Shown here in pieces: positions 1 to 7,116 of a stretch of DNA of 64,000 bases. This stretch comes from DAHUYF01 sp963789275 (GTDB lineage: Bacteria; Pseudomonadota; Alphaproteobacteria; ATCC43930; CGMCC-115725). Position 1 is the first letter of the stretch. Each line of letters begins with the position of its first letter. The notes beneath the pieces are model-generated. The model saw nothing but the letters and a program-made list of their open reading frames with translations, was not told where the DNA came from and did not search any database. The stretch is from positions 6,509 through 70,508 of the forward strand of contig CAWBKF010000007.1 of assembly GCA_963789275.1 (NCBI GenBank). The letters run 5' to 3'. The translations under genes and the position numbers were made by a program.

Positions 1-1107
1 CTGCGCGGCGAGATCGACGGCGGTCGCGTCCCCGGCACGGTGGCGCTGGTGGCGCGGCGCGGCAAGGTGGCGCATTTCGAGGCGCTGGGCGCGCGCGATC
101 CCGTCAGCGGCGCCGGCCTGCACAAGGACAGCCTCTTCCGCATCTACTCCATGACGAAGCCGATCGTCTCCGCGGCGGCGATGATGCTGTGGGAGGAAGG
201 CCGCTTCCTGCTCGGCGATCCCCTGGCGAAATACCTGCCGGAATTCGCCAGCCCCACGGTGGCGGTGGAGCGTGGCGGCCGCATCGAGCTGGTGCCGGCC
301 GAGCGCGATATCACGCTGCAGGATCTGCTGCGCCACACCTCGGGCCTCACCTACGAGTTCCGCGGCAACGCCCCGGTGCAGAAGATGTACATGGAGGCGA
401 AGGTCTTCCGCCGCAACCAGACCAATGCCGAGCAGGCGGCGACGCTGGCCGCACTGCCGCTGATGCATCAGCCGGGCACACGGTGGGAATACAGCCGCTC
501 GACCGACGTGCTCGGCCGCGTCATCGAGGTGCTGACCGGCGAGAACCTCGGCACGGTGCTGGCCGAGCGCATCCTGAAGCCGCTCGGCATGACGGACACC
601 GATTTCTTCGTGCCGCCGGCGAAGCACCAGCGCCTCGCCGAAGCCTTTCCCAGGGACCCCGACACCGGCGCCGACGCGCAGCTCCTCGAGGTCCGCCAGC
701 AGCCGAGCTTCGAATCCGGCGGCGGCGGGCTGGTGTCGACGGCGATGGATTACGCGCGCTTCCTGCAGATGCTGCTGGCCGGCGGCACGCTCGACGGCGT
801 GCGCCTGCTGAGCCGCAAGACCGTCGAGTACATGACCGCCGATCATCTCGGTGGCATCCCCGGCGCGCCCGATCTGCTGATCCCCGGCTACGGCTTCGGC
901 CTGGGCTTCGCCGTGCGCCTCCAGCCCGGGATCGCGCAGGTGCCGGGCTCCACCGGCCAATATTACTGGGGCGGGCTCGCCGGCACGACCTTCTGGGTCG
1001 ATCCCGCCGAGCAGCTCTTCGCCATGCTGCTCATCCAGGGGCCCGGCCAGCGCGAGTATTTCCGCGTGCTGATCCGCGACCTCGTCTACGCCGCCTTCGC
1101 CGATTGA
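1..1107 (+). CDS. Serine hydrolase, beta-lactamase (class C) fold, 5' partial
   Basis: The reading frame is open from the first base, so the true start lies before the window and the 5' end is missing. The protein has the penicillin-binding/class C beta-lactamase fold: a catalytic S-x-x-K tetrad reads SMTK (window residues 50-53), followed by a Y-S-R motif (EYSRST) in the position of the Y-x-N element, and a late G-S-T-G-Q-Y-Y-W-G-G segment that replaces the K-T-G box. Relatives are annotated as serine hydrolases or esterases of the EstB type rather than true beta-lactamases, so an ester or amide hydrolase is the safer reading. The substrate cannot be told. No lipobox or signal peptide can be judged because the N-terminus is absent. 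The next gene starts 12 bp downstream on the same strand and may be co-transcribed. Confidence 0.85.
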   Translation: MRGEIDGGRVPGTVALVARRGKVAHFEALGARDPVSGAGLHKDSLFRIYSMTKPIVSAAAMMLWEEGRFLLGDPLAKYLPEFASPTVAVERGGRIELVPAERDITLQDLLRHTSGLTYEFRGNAPVQKMYMEAKVFRRNQTNAEQAATLAALPLMHQPGTRWEYSRSTDVLGRVIEVLTGENLGTVLAERILKPLGMTDTDFFVPPAKHQRLAEAFPRDPDTGADAQLLEVRQQPSFESGGGGLVSTAMDYARFLQMLLAGGTLDGVRLLSRKTVEYMTADHLGGIPGAPDLLIPGYGFGLGFAVRLQPGIAQVPGSTGQYYWGGLAGTTFWVDPAEQLFAMLLIQGPGQREYFRVLIRDLVYAAFAD

Positions 1108-1119
1108 GGCGGCGAGACG

Positions 1120-1611
1120 ATGGGCCGTCCCACCATCCGCGCGAACGCTCCGATGCAGCGGCTCATCGACAAGCTCGCTTCCGCCTCCTTGCCGCCGGTG
1201 AGCGGCCGCATCCTGCGCTATCTCGATGACGGCGTCATCGAGAGCGAGGGCTGCGTCCTGCTCAAGGCGTTGCAGCCCGACGCCCGCGCCTTCGACCTGA
1301 AGCGCCATCACGACCGCACCGGTTATGAATGCGCCGTCAACCGGTTGCATTTCGACGGCATCGCCGCCATGCCCGACCATGCGCTCGCCACTGCGCTGAC
1401 CTATGCCGGCCAGCTCGTCGACATGCTCGATCGCTGCGGCGCCGCCGGCCCCTTCCGCGTCATCCTCACGCATCACCCGCGCGACGGCAGCTGCGCCGTG
1501 CGCTTCCACCGCCTGCGCGACGATGAAAGCTGGCAGGTCGAGCCCGCCGATGCCGGCCGCGATGCCGCGATTCTCGTCCTCGATTGCGCCATGCCCGCGC
1601 GAGCGCCTTAG
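1120..1611 (+). CDS. Hypothetical protein, 163 aa
   Basis: Not recognised. The frame encodes a soluble, mixed-charge protein without signal peptide or membrane segment. A His-rich stretch (KRHHDRTGYE) occurs near residue 65, and ILTHHPRDGSC near residue 112. It starts 12 bp after the hydrolase stop with only a weak GGCGAG ribosome-binding site, which suggests it is the second gene of that transcript. Codon use (strong third-position G/C) resembles its neighbours, and the other frames over this interval look like shadows of it. It converges on the outer-membrane protein gene across a short AT-richer gap (1612-1671). Confidence 0.6.
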   Translation: MGRPTIRANAPMQRLIDKLASASLPPVSGRILRYLDDGVIESEGCVLLKALQPDARAFDLKRHHDRTGYECAVNRLHFDGIAAMPDHALATALTYAGQLVDMLDRCGAAGPFRVILTHHPRDGSCAVRFHRLRDDESWQVEPADAGRDAAILVLDCAMPARAP

Positions 1612-1671
1612 AGGCTGACCGAAAAATAAATTGAGTGGTTTCAGTAGCCTGTGATTCCCAATTTCCACTCA

Positions 1672-2663
1672 TCAGAAATTGAGACGCGAGGTGAACAGCC
1701 AGGCGTGGTCATAGGCCGGTGTCAACGGGCTGGCGCGACCGCGAATTGGTAACCGAAGCCGAAGGTGAAGCGCAGATCGTCGGCGAGCGCAAAGCGGCCG
1801 ATCACAAGCCCCGGGGTGAGATAGACCTGGTTCAGCCCGCCGCGCTGACCGCCCGCGTAATAGATCCAGTTCGTCTCGATCTGCGGCCAGAACACATCCA
1901 GCACGTGGTACTGGAGTGCGATATTCGCCTGGATCTGGTCGCCGAGTGTCGCGGTGTGCGAGGCCGGCAGCGCGCCGCCGACCGTCCCCTGGATGTCGAA
2001 GTTCCCCCATCCCTTACCGAACGCGACGGTGGGCAGGTAGGTCCAGGCGTGGCTGGTTAGCGGCTCGATGCCCGTGGGGGCCTGGACCTGCAGCCATACC
2101 GTCAGCACGTAATTGCCGCCGCTTTCCGGGCTGCTCGCCAGCCGCTGTTCCACGCGCAGGAACGCCCAGTCGGCGAAGCCGCTCAGCGCGGTCTGGCTGC
2201 TGCGGATGTCGTAAGCCGGCGCGGCAAGCTGGATCTCGTTGGTGTCGCTCACGATCAAGTCTAAGCCTTTGCCGCTATCCACCACCGCGGTGCTGGTGCC
2301 GTTGCCGGCATGCTGCTCATCGATATCGAAGCGCAGCCGCTGCTCGAGCAGGGCGGTGGTGGTGACCAGCGGGCTGCTCCAGCTCGGCTGCGTCGCCCGC
2401 GCCCGCGCCGCCTGCGCCGCCCAGGCCGAGAGGAAGGCCGAAACGCCATCGGCACCGGCCGGTGCCGCCGCGGCAGGCGCCGATGACGCGGGAGTGCTCG
2501 GTGACGGCAGCGTCAGATCGAGCCCTGCCTCCGCCTCCGCTGGCTGAGATGCGGCGGCAAGAAGGAGGGCGATGCAAGCCGTCGCCAAGCGGCTGCCGCC
2601 CGAGCGCCCGGTCGTCGGCGCGAGCGGCGGATGGGAGGAAAAGATTCGGCGTGTGTGAGACAT
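1672..2663 (-). CDS. Outer-membrane beta-barrel protein (transporter-like), frame broken near its 3' end
   Basis: The start at 2663 has an AGGAGA ribosome-binding site about 10 nt upstream and gives a basic N-terminus followed by a hydrophobic core and AEA, a Sec signal peptide. The mature part alternates aromatic and polar residues (WIYYAGGQRGG, FTFGFGYQFAV), as in barrel strands. The frame starting at 2663 stops at 1722, but a second frame carries the true-looking end, YDHAWLFTSRLNF, finishing in aromatic F with the stop at 1672-1674. A C-terminal Phe is the classic BAM recognition signature. A single-base indel near 1722-1735 rejoins the two halves. It resembles proteins annotated as putative outer-membrane transporters; substrate unknown. 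Either a sequencing error or a recent pseudogene. Confidence 0.72.
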
Positions 2664-2865
2664 CAGGTTCTCGTCTCCTGATCCTGATCTCCGCGCTGGC
2701 GGAGGGTGGTTGCGGGAGACGGGCCCCATGCGTGGAGAAGCCCGCCGCAGCTGGGAGCCTCGGCGGGTGCCAGGCGTTAGCTGCATTTGTTACGCGCCCG
2801 CGCCTCGCATCATCCGGCCCTAAGGGTTGCGCGCTACGACGGAGTCATCGATGGCATGGACTGAG

Positions 2866-3071
2866 ATGACTCGGCCGAACTATCGGCGGGATGGGCTGCG
2901 CTATGCAAGCGATATGGCGGACGCACCATTGCCTGGCTTAACCGCAATCGCCGCCTCGCCAGAGCCTTCGAAGCGTCCGTCGAAAGCGCCCAAGCTTGGC
3001 TCTTCATCGCCAGTGTCAAGCTCCTTTCGCGCCGGATTGCTCGCACCCGCTACCTGCAATCTCACCTATGA
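2866..3071 (+). pseudogene. IS5-family transposase remnant, internally deleted
   Basis: In one frame from 2866 the translation reads NYRRDGLRYASDMADA, the N-terminal signature of IS5-group DDE transposases. From about 2925 another frame reads TIAWLNRNRRLARAFE and continues to AWLFIASVKLLSRRIAR before a stop at 3069-3071, which is the conserved C-terminus of the same family. The whole catalytic centre between them is missing, so the two ends were joined by a deletion at about 2922-2926, out of frame. No clear terminal inverted repeats were found; a 12-bp palindrome (GAGTTCGAACTC) follows at about 3070. This explains most of the otherwise gene-free gap 2664-3135. Family assignment is from remembered motifs. 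Confidence 0.7.
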
Positions 3072-3135
3072 GTTCGAACTCTTGGCGCTCGTCGGGATCG
3101 GCGGCAGCGGGTGCGGACAAGCACCCCTCAGACGC

Positions 3136-3570
3136 TCATCTCCACCGCCCCGTGAGCCGCAAGCCATCCCGGACGTTGAGCGACATCAGCGTGAGATTGA
3201 TCGCGCCGGCCACCAGCTCGACCGCCTGCACCGCGTAAAAAGCGCCTCCGAACTCGCCGCGCGAGGCGAGCGACGCGAGATAGAGCGCCGCCGGAAGGAG
3301 GATCAGCACGCCATTGCCGGCGATGAACGGCATGCGGCGCGTCTTTCGCGCGATCCGCGGCTCCGACGAGGCGCCTGCCAAGCGAAACCCGGACGCGCCA
3401 GTGACGACCAGTGCCGGCACCAGGATCAGCAGCCCCCACGGGATCGCCAGCTTCACCTGCGTCACCGTCGCGACGGAGCCGAAGAGCTCCGAGCCGACGG
3501 TCGAGAGCCAGAAGGTGAGGATGGCCAACAGGGCGATCGCGCCGGCAATAGGATGAACACGCTTAAGCAT
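3136..3570 (-). CDS. Small integral membrane protein of a marR operon
   Basis: About 144 residues with four hydrophobic segments (IAGAIALLAILTFWLS, LAIPWGLLILVPALVV, NGVLILLPAALYLASL, YAVQAVELVAGAINL), so a four-helix inner-membrane protein. I chose the ATG at 3568-3570 because AAGGAG lies six bases upstream; earlier ATGs exist but are less well placed. The start overlaps the last codons of the marR gene by 8 bp, indicating translational coupling and a shared promoter. The family is not identified by name. A role linked to the stress or ligand sensed by the MarR protein is inferred from position only. Confidence 0.75.
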   Translation of the reverse strand: MLKRVHPIAGAIALLAILTFWLSTVGSELFGSVATVTQVKLAIPWGLLILVPALVVTGASGFRLAGASSEPRIARKTRRMPFIAGNGVLILLPAALYLASLASRGEFGGAFYAVQAVELVAGAINLTLMSLNVRDGLRLTGRWR

Positions 3571-4024
3571 CGTCATCTCCTTTTTCTGACCGATCATCGA
3601 GACGCTGCCGGAGCGCGCGCAGGGTTGCCGCGGCGCGGTCGATCTCGGTGGCGCTGAGCCCCTCCGCGAGGCGGCTTGCCCAGGGGCTCTGGCGTTTCAT
3701 GGCGGCGTCATAGGCCGCCCTGCCGCGCGCGGTGAGCAGCACGAGCTTCGCGCGCTGGTGGTGGGGGTTGGGGGCGAACCGTACCAACCCGTCGCCTTCC
3801 AGCTCGTTCGCCAGACGCTGCACGGCCTGGCGGGTCAGCCCCATGTTGCGCGCGATGTGAGCGACGGGCAGCGGCACCGGCGACTGCGCGATCGGCCCGA
3901 GCACCTGCCAGCGCGCGCTGGTGATGCCCAGATCGGCCACGAGCGCATCGCCCGCCGCGAGCAGGCGGCCATTCAAGCGGAAGATCTCGATGATCAGCTC
4001 GGTCAGGACGGCGCGCTTGTTCAT
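3563..4024 (-). CDS. MarR-family transcriptional regulator
   Basis: A 153-residue protein with the MarR winged helix. The helix-turn-helix region reads PVAHIARNMGLTRQAVQRLANELE (positions about 53-76), followed by the wing with FAPNPHHQRAKLVLLT. MarR proteins bind palindromic operators as dimers and release DNA on binding small phenolic ligands or on oxidation. No conserved redox Cys is present, which argues against an OhrR-type peroxide sensor. It heads a two-gene unit with the membrane protein gene that overlaps its 3' end. A perfect inverted repeat 17 bp upstream of the start fits autoregulation. The physiological ligand is unknown. Confidence 0.88.
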   Translation of the reverse strand: MNKRAVLTELIIEIFRLNGRLLAAGDALVADLGITSARWQVLGPIAQSPVPLPVAHIARNMGLTRQAVQRLANELEGDGLVRFAPNPHHQRAKLVLLTARGRAAYDAAMKRQSPWASRLAEGLSATEIDRAAATLRALRQRLDDRSEKGDDDA

Positions 4025-4041
4025 GAAATGATGATGTCATA

Positions 4042-4059
4042 TTGACAATGTGTTGTCAA
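4042..4059. promoter_or_regulatory. Probable MarR operator
   Basis: A perfect 7-4-7 inverted repeat, TTGACAA-TGTG-TTGTCAA, lies just upstream of the marR start codon in a locally AT-rich patch. The length and spacing fit a dimeric MarR winged-helix operator, and its position over the likely promoter suggests autorepression of marR and the downstream membrane protein gene. The symmetry is seen; the protein-site link is inferred. Confidence 0.65.
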
Positions 4060-4073
4060 ATGAGATATCCGTG

Positions 4074-4191
4074 CTAGAGCATGTCCCGCGAAGACAGAAC
4101 CATCACCGCCGCCCCCGCGAAAGCGGGGGCCCAGAAGCAACCGCACGTCGGCTGCCCTGGGTCCCCGCTTTCGCGGGGAAAGCGAGGATGG
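4074..4191. repeat. 118-bp interspersed palindromic element, copy A
   Basis: Its core is two hairpin-forming arms: CCCCGCGAAAGCGGGG near the left and CCCCGCTTTCGCGGGG near the right, with CCCAG/CTGGG flanks pointing inward around a spacer containing GCAACCGCACGTCGGCTGCC. The same 118 bp, with only a handful of substitutions, recurs at 42511-42628, including the outer flanks CTAGAGCATGTCCCGCGAAG and GGATGG. It fills the gap between the ECF41 gene 3' end and the marR promoter. The arms resemble GC-rich palindromic elements common in alphaproteobacterial genomes. Confidence 0.85.
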
Positions 4192-4200
4192 TGGCGCGCG

Positions 4201-5085
4201 CTAGAACGCCACCCGTTGCAGCTTGTCCGGATTGGCGACGAGATATATCGCGGCGATGCGGCCGTCCTCGACGGCAAACGCGCTGGTCTGGACCGAGCCC
4301 TGGCCGTCGGCGAGTACGAACCCGGGCAGCCCGTTGATGCGCGCCGCGCGCATCCGCCAGCCTCGATTGTGCCCCTTCTTCGCGATGCCGGCGAAGAAGC
4401 GCATGATCTTGTCGGCGCCATGGATCGGGTGGAGCGCGGCGCGGCGCTTGCCACCGCCGTCGCTCAAGAGCACCGCATCCGCCGCCAAGAGGCGCGCCAT
4501 CGCCGAGGCGTCGCCGCTTTGCGCCGCCTGGCGGAAGGCCTCGGCGAGCCGTGCGCCCTCATCCGGCGACGGCGTGAAACGCGGCCGCGCCGCTTGCACA
4601 TGGCCGCGGGCGCGCGCCGCGAGCTGGCGGCAGGCGGCCTCGTTGCGCCCGAGCGCGCGCGCGACAGCGGCGAAGTCCATGTCGAAGACATCGTGCAGCA
4701 GGAAGGCGGCGCGCTCCAGCGGCGAGAGGCGCTCGAGCGTCAGCATCAGCGCCACCGAGAGATCATGCGCGTAGTCGCTGGCGCTCTCGGCGTCGAGCGC
4801 GGCGGTATCGAGCACCGGCTCCGGCAGCCACGGGCCGACATAGCTCTCGCGCCGCGCGCGCGCCGATTTGAGCTGGTCGAGGCAGAGCCGCGTCACGATG
4901 GTCGAGAGAAAGGCCCGCGGATTCTCCACCGCGCCGCGCTCGGCCGCGTGCCAGCGCAGATAGGCCTCCTGCACCGCATCCTCGGCTTCGGCGAGCGAGC
5001 CCAGCATGCGGTAGGCGAGGCCCATCAGATGCCGCCGATGGGTCTCGAACTCCCGCGCCGCCGCGCTCTCCGCCGCAGCCTTCAT
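4201..5085 (-). CDS. ECF41-family RNA polymerase sigma factor with fused SnoaL-like C-terminal domain
   Basis: 294 residues: sigma region 2 (MGLAYRMLGSLAEAEDAVQE, residues 21-40), region 4 (about 115-165), then a roughly 120-residue SnoaL/NTF2-like extension. The hallmarks of the ECF41 group are all present: WLPEP (86-90) in the linker, DGGGK (209-213) and NPDKL (285-289) in the extension. In ECF41 factors the C-terminal domain replaces a separate anti-sigma factor and modulates activity. The gene overlaps the upstream carboxymuconolactone-decarboxylase-like gene by ATGA, the characteristic partner of this group, so the two are translationally coupled. A matching ECF41 promoter precedes the three-gene operon, implying autoregulation. 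The signal sensed by this group is unknown. Confidence 0.93.
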   Translation of the reverse strand: MKAAAESAAAREFETHRRHLMGLAYRMLGSLAEAEDAVQEAYLRWHAAERGAVENPRAFLSTIVTRLCLDQLKSARARRESYVGPWLPEPVLDTAALDAESASDYAHDLSVALMLTLERLSPLERAAFLLHDVFDMDFAAVARALGRNEAACRQLAARARGHVQAARPRFTPSPDEGARLAEAFRQAAQSGDASAMARLLAADAVLLSDGGGKRRAALHPIHGADKIMRFFAGIAKKGHNRGWRMRAARINGLPGFVLADGQGSVQTSAFAVEDGRIAAIYLVANPDKLQRVAF

Positions 5086-5627
5086 GCGGCGCGCCGCAGC
5101 ACCGGCATCGGGCTGCCGCCGACGATGATCCGCGTGCAGGCCTGGCCATGCCCCAGCGCGTATTTCACGGTCGGGAACACCCGCACCCCGGCGATGGCGA
5201 AAGCCAGCGAGACCAGAGCGTGGCGGCCCCAGCGACGGACCACCTCCTCGCGCAGCGCATCGGCGGCGGGATCATGCGCCAGCACCGCCTCGGCGAAGCG
5301 GAAGGCCAAAGCCACGCCCGTGCTCATCGCCGGCTCGTCGCCGGCGAGCACGGCGCGAATCTCGGCCGGCGGCACGCCGTTGTGCTCGGCCATGGTGACG
5401 GCAAGCTGCGTGCACGGGCCGCAATCCTCGGCCTTGGCGGCGACCAGCGTCGCGGCATAGCCGGCCGCGACCGGCAGGTCGTGGCGATAGTGCGCCAGCG
5501 CGCTGATCCGGCCATAGGCGAGGAGCGCGCGCGGGCTCACCTCGAGGATCTCGCGGGCGTAGTCCATGGGATAGCCGAACTTCCGTTCAAACGCGGCGAT
5601 CCGCCGCCGCATCAGCCATTTCAGCAT
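5082..5627 (-). CDS. Carboxymuconolactone decarboxylase/AhpD-like protein, ECF41 partner
   Basis: 181 residues of the AhpD-like/carboxymuconolactone decarboxylase fold. The redox-type motif E-D-C-G-P-C-T-Q places Cys69 and Cys72 as a C-x-x-C pair, followed by an Asn/His-containing helix (VTMAEHNG), as in AhpD-like thiol oxidoreductases. Genes encoding such proteins are among the usual neighbours and regulatory targets of ECF41 sigma factors. Its stop overlaps the sigma start (ATGA), and its own start lies inside or next to the end of the preceding membrane protein gene, so the three form one tightly packed operon. The substrate is unknown; a thiol-linked peroxidatic or detoxifying role is inference. 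Confidence 0.85.
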   Translation of the reverse strand: MLKWLMRRRIAAFERKFGYPMDYAREILEVSPRALLAYGRISALAHYRHDLPVAAGYAATLVAAKAEDCGPCTQLAVTMAEHNGVPPAEIRAVLAGDEPAMSTGVALAFRFAEAVLAHDPAADALREEVVRRWGRHALVSLAFAIAGVRVFPTVKYALGHGQACTRIIVGGSPMPVLRRAA

Positions 5628-6016
5628 AGCGTGTCTCCTTTTTCGATAGGGGTCGCCGCCGCAGCAGCAGGAAGAGGAGCGGTCCCGGCACGATCACCAG
5701 GGGCAGATCGCGGGCGAGTTGGAGAAGGCTCTCGCGCCCTGCCGCCGCTTCGCCCAGATGCACCAGAGCGTGCAGCGTCAGGAAGGCGCCAGCGGCGAGC
5801 GCAGCCGGACGAGCGCGCAGGATCGCGCAGGAACGCGATGACCCCGCCGCCGGCGACAAGGTAGGCCGCGCCGATATCGCAGATGAAATGCACATTGAGC
5901 GGCCCGGTGTCGGCAACGCCGGGGACCAAGGCGTACCACGGCGCCGGCACCGCCAGCATGATGAGGCCGTTGGCGGCGAGCGCCAAGCCAAACACCCAGA
6001 TGAGCGATCGAGCCAT
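5587..6016 (-). CDS. Small inner-membrane protein, first gene of the ECF41 operon, frameshifted
   Basis: From the ATG at 6014-6016 (AGGAAGGAG upstream) the frame gives a hydrophobic start (LIWVFGLALAANGLIMLAV) and a second helix (FICDIGAAYLVAGGGVIAFL), then degrades into Arg/Ser-rich shadow sequence ending at 5621. Another frame continues with convincing membrane segments, AGAFLTLHALVHLGE and LPLVIVPGPLLFLLLRRR, ending at 5587. Removing one base near 5818-5830 joins them into a four-helix protein of about 140 residues. If the joined form is right, its end overlaps the start of the next gene by about 40 bp. It is directly downstream of the ECF41-type promoter. Family not named. Confidence 0.65.
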
Positions 6017-6041
6017 GGCGGTTCTCCTTCCTGCCCGATAA

Positions 6042-6068
6042 GACGAGACAGGAGAGAGAGTTGTGACA
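6042..6068 (-). promoter_or_regulatory. ECF41-type promoter
   Basis: Reading the minus strand, TGTCACA (6062-6068) is followed after exactly 16 bp by CGTC (6042-6045). TGTCACA and CGTC are the published -35 and -10 elements of ECF41-controlled promoters. The start codon of the first operon gene lies 25 bp downstream with a good ribosome-binding site. Because the operon encodes an ECF41 sigma factor, this is most simply an autoregulated promoter. Confidence 0.85.
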
Positions 6069-6071
6069 TCC

Positions 6072-6306
6072 CCGCGAGCGCTCTTGCGCTCGTCGGGGGC
6101 GGCGTCAGCGGTTGCTAAGCAACCGCGAGAGCCGCACAGCGCGGGCTAGCCGCAGCGGCAAGTCCTTCTCCGCCCTTCAGGGCGGAGAAGGACTTAGGAT
6201 GAGGTGGGTGTGGAGCAGATCATTGCTAGCCCGCACGGCGCGGGCTTTCGCGGTTGCAAGAGCAACCGCTGGCGCCCGCCCCCGACGAGCGCAAGAGCGC
6301 TCGCGG
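6072..6306. repeat. Composite 235-bp inverted repeat with central perfect hairpin
   Basis: Two inverted copies of a GC-rich hairpin module (left 6072-6150, right 6225-6306) flank a perfect 16-bp stem with a TTCA loop (6160-6195, AAGTCCTTCTCCGCCC and its complement). Each arm holds its own smaller hairpins, including GCGGTTGC...GCAACCGC and GAGCGC...GCGCTC, and both inner ends carry GCTAGC. It occupies the whole gap between the sdhB stop and the ECF41 promoter. It may end sdh transcription, but there is no T-run after the central stem, so a classical intrinsic terminator is not supported. Confidence 0.85.
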
Positions 6307-6309
6307 CGT

Positions 6310-7089
6310 CTATCTTCGCGCCACCATCATCTTCTTGATCTCGGCGATGGCCTTGGCCGGGTTCAGGCCCTTGGGGCAGGTGCGGGTGCAGTTCATGATG
6401 GTGTGGCAGCGATAGAGCCGGAAGGGGTCCTCGAGCGCGTCGAGGCGCTCGCCGGTCTTCTCGTCGCGGCTGTCGGCGAGCCAGCGATAGGCCTGCAGCA
6501 GGATCGCCGGGCCGAGATAGCGGTCGCCGTTCCACCAATAGCTGGGACAGCTGGTCGAGCAGCAGAAGCACAGGATGCATTCCCAGAGACCGTCGAGCTT
6601 TTCGCGCTCGGGCACCGATTGCGCGCGCTCGCGGTCGGGCGGCGGCGCCGATTCCGCCTCGAGCCACGGCTTGATCGAGCGGTACTGCGCGTAGACATGG
6701 GTGAGGTCGGGGACCAGATCCTTGATCACCGGCAGGTGCGGCAGCGGATAGATCCGCACCTCGCCCTTGATCTCGTCGATGCCCTTGAGGCAGGCCAGCG
6801 TGTTGGTGCCGTCGATGGTCATGGCGCAGGAGCCGCAGATGCCCTCGCGGCAGGAGCGGCGGAAGGTCAGCGTCGTGTCGATCTCGTTCTTGATCTTGAT
6901 CAGCGCGTCCAGCACCATCGGGCCGCAGGCATCGAGATCGATCTCGTAGGTGTCGAGCCGCGGATTGGCCCTGGTGTCGGGGTCCCAGCGATAGATCCTG
7001 AACGCCTTCACCCGCTTGGCGCCGGCGGGCGCCTTGAAGGTCTTGCCGGCGCCCACCTTGGAATTGGCGGGCAGGGTGAATTCAACCAT
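6310..7089 (-). CDS. sdhB: Succinate dehydrogenase iron-sulfur subunit
   Basis: The 259-residue subunit passes electrons from SdhA FADH2 to quinone in complex II of the TCA cycle and respiratory chain. All three cluster motifs are visible: the [2Fe-2S] ligands in SCREGICGSC (Cys80, 85, 88) with Cys100, then CILCFCCSTSCPSYW and CHTIMNCTRTCPKGLNP for the [4Fe-4S] and [3Fe-4S] clusters. Length is normal for the family. GGAGAGGG precedes the ATG. It is the last gene of sdhCDAB; the big palindromic element follows its stop. Confidence 0.98.
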   Translation of the reverse strand: MVEFTLPANSKVGAGKTFKAPAGAKRVKAFRIYRWDPDTRANPRLDTYEIDLDACGPMVLDALIKIKNEIDTTLTFRRSCREGICGSCAMTIDGTNTLACLKGIDEIKGEVRIYPLPHLPVIKDLVPDLTHVYAQYRSIKPWLEAESAPPPDRERAQSVPEREKLDGLWECILCFCCSTSCPSYWWNGDRYLGPAILLQAYRWLADSRDEKTGERLDALEDPFRLYRCHTIMNCTRTCPKGLNPAKAIAEIKKMMVARR

Positions 7090-7116
7090 CGACCCTCTCC
7101 ATTCCCCTTCTTCTTC

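Noticed and set aside
6160..6195. Classical Rho-independent terminator for sdh
   Set aside because: The 16-bp stem is perfect but no T-run follows on either strand.
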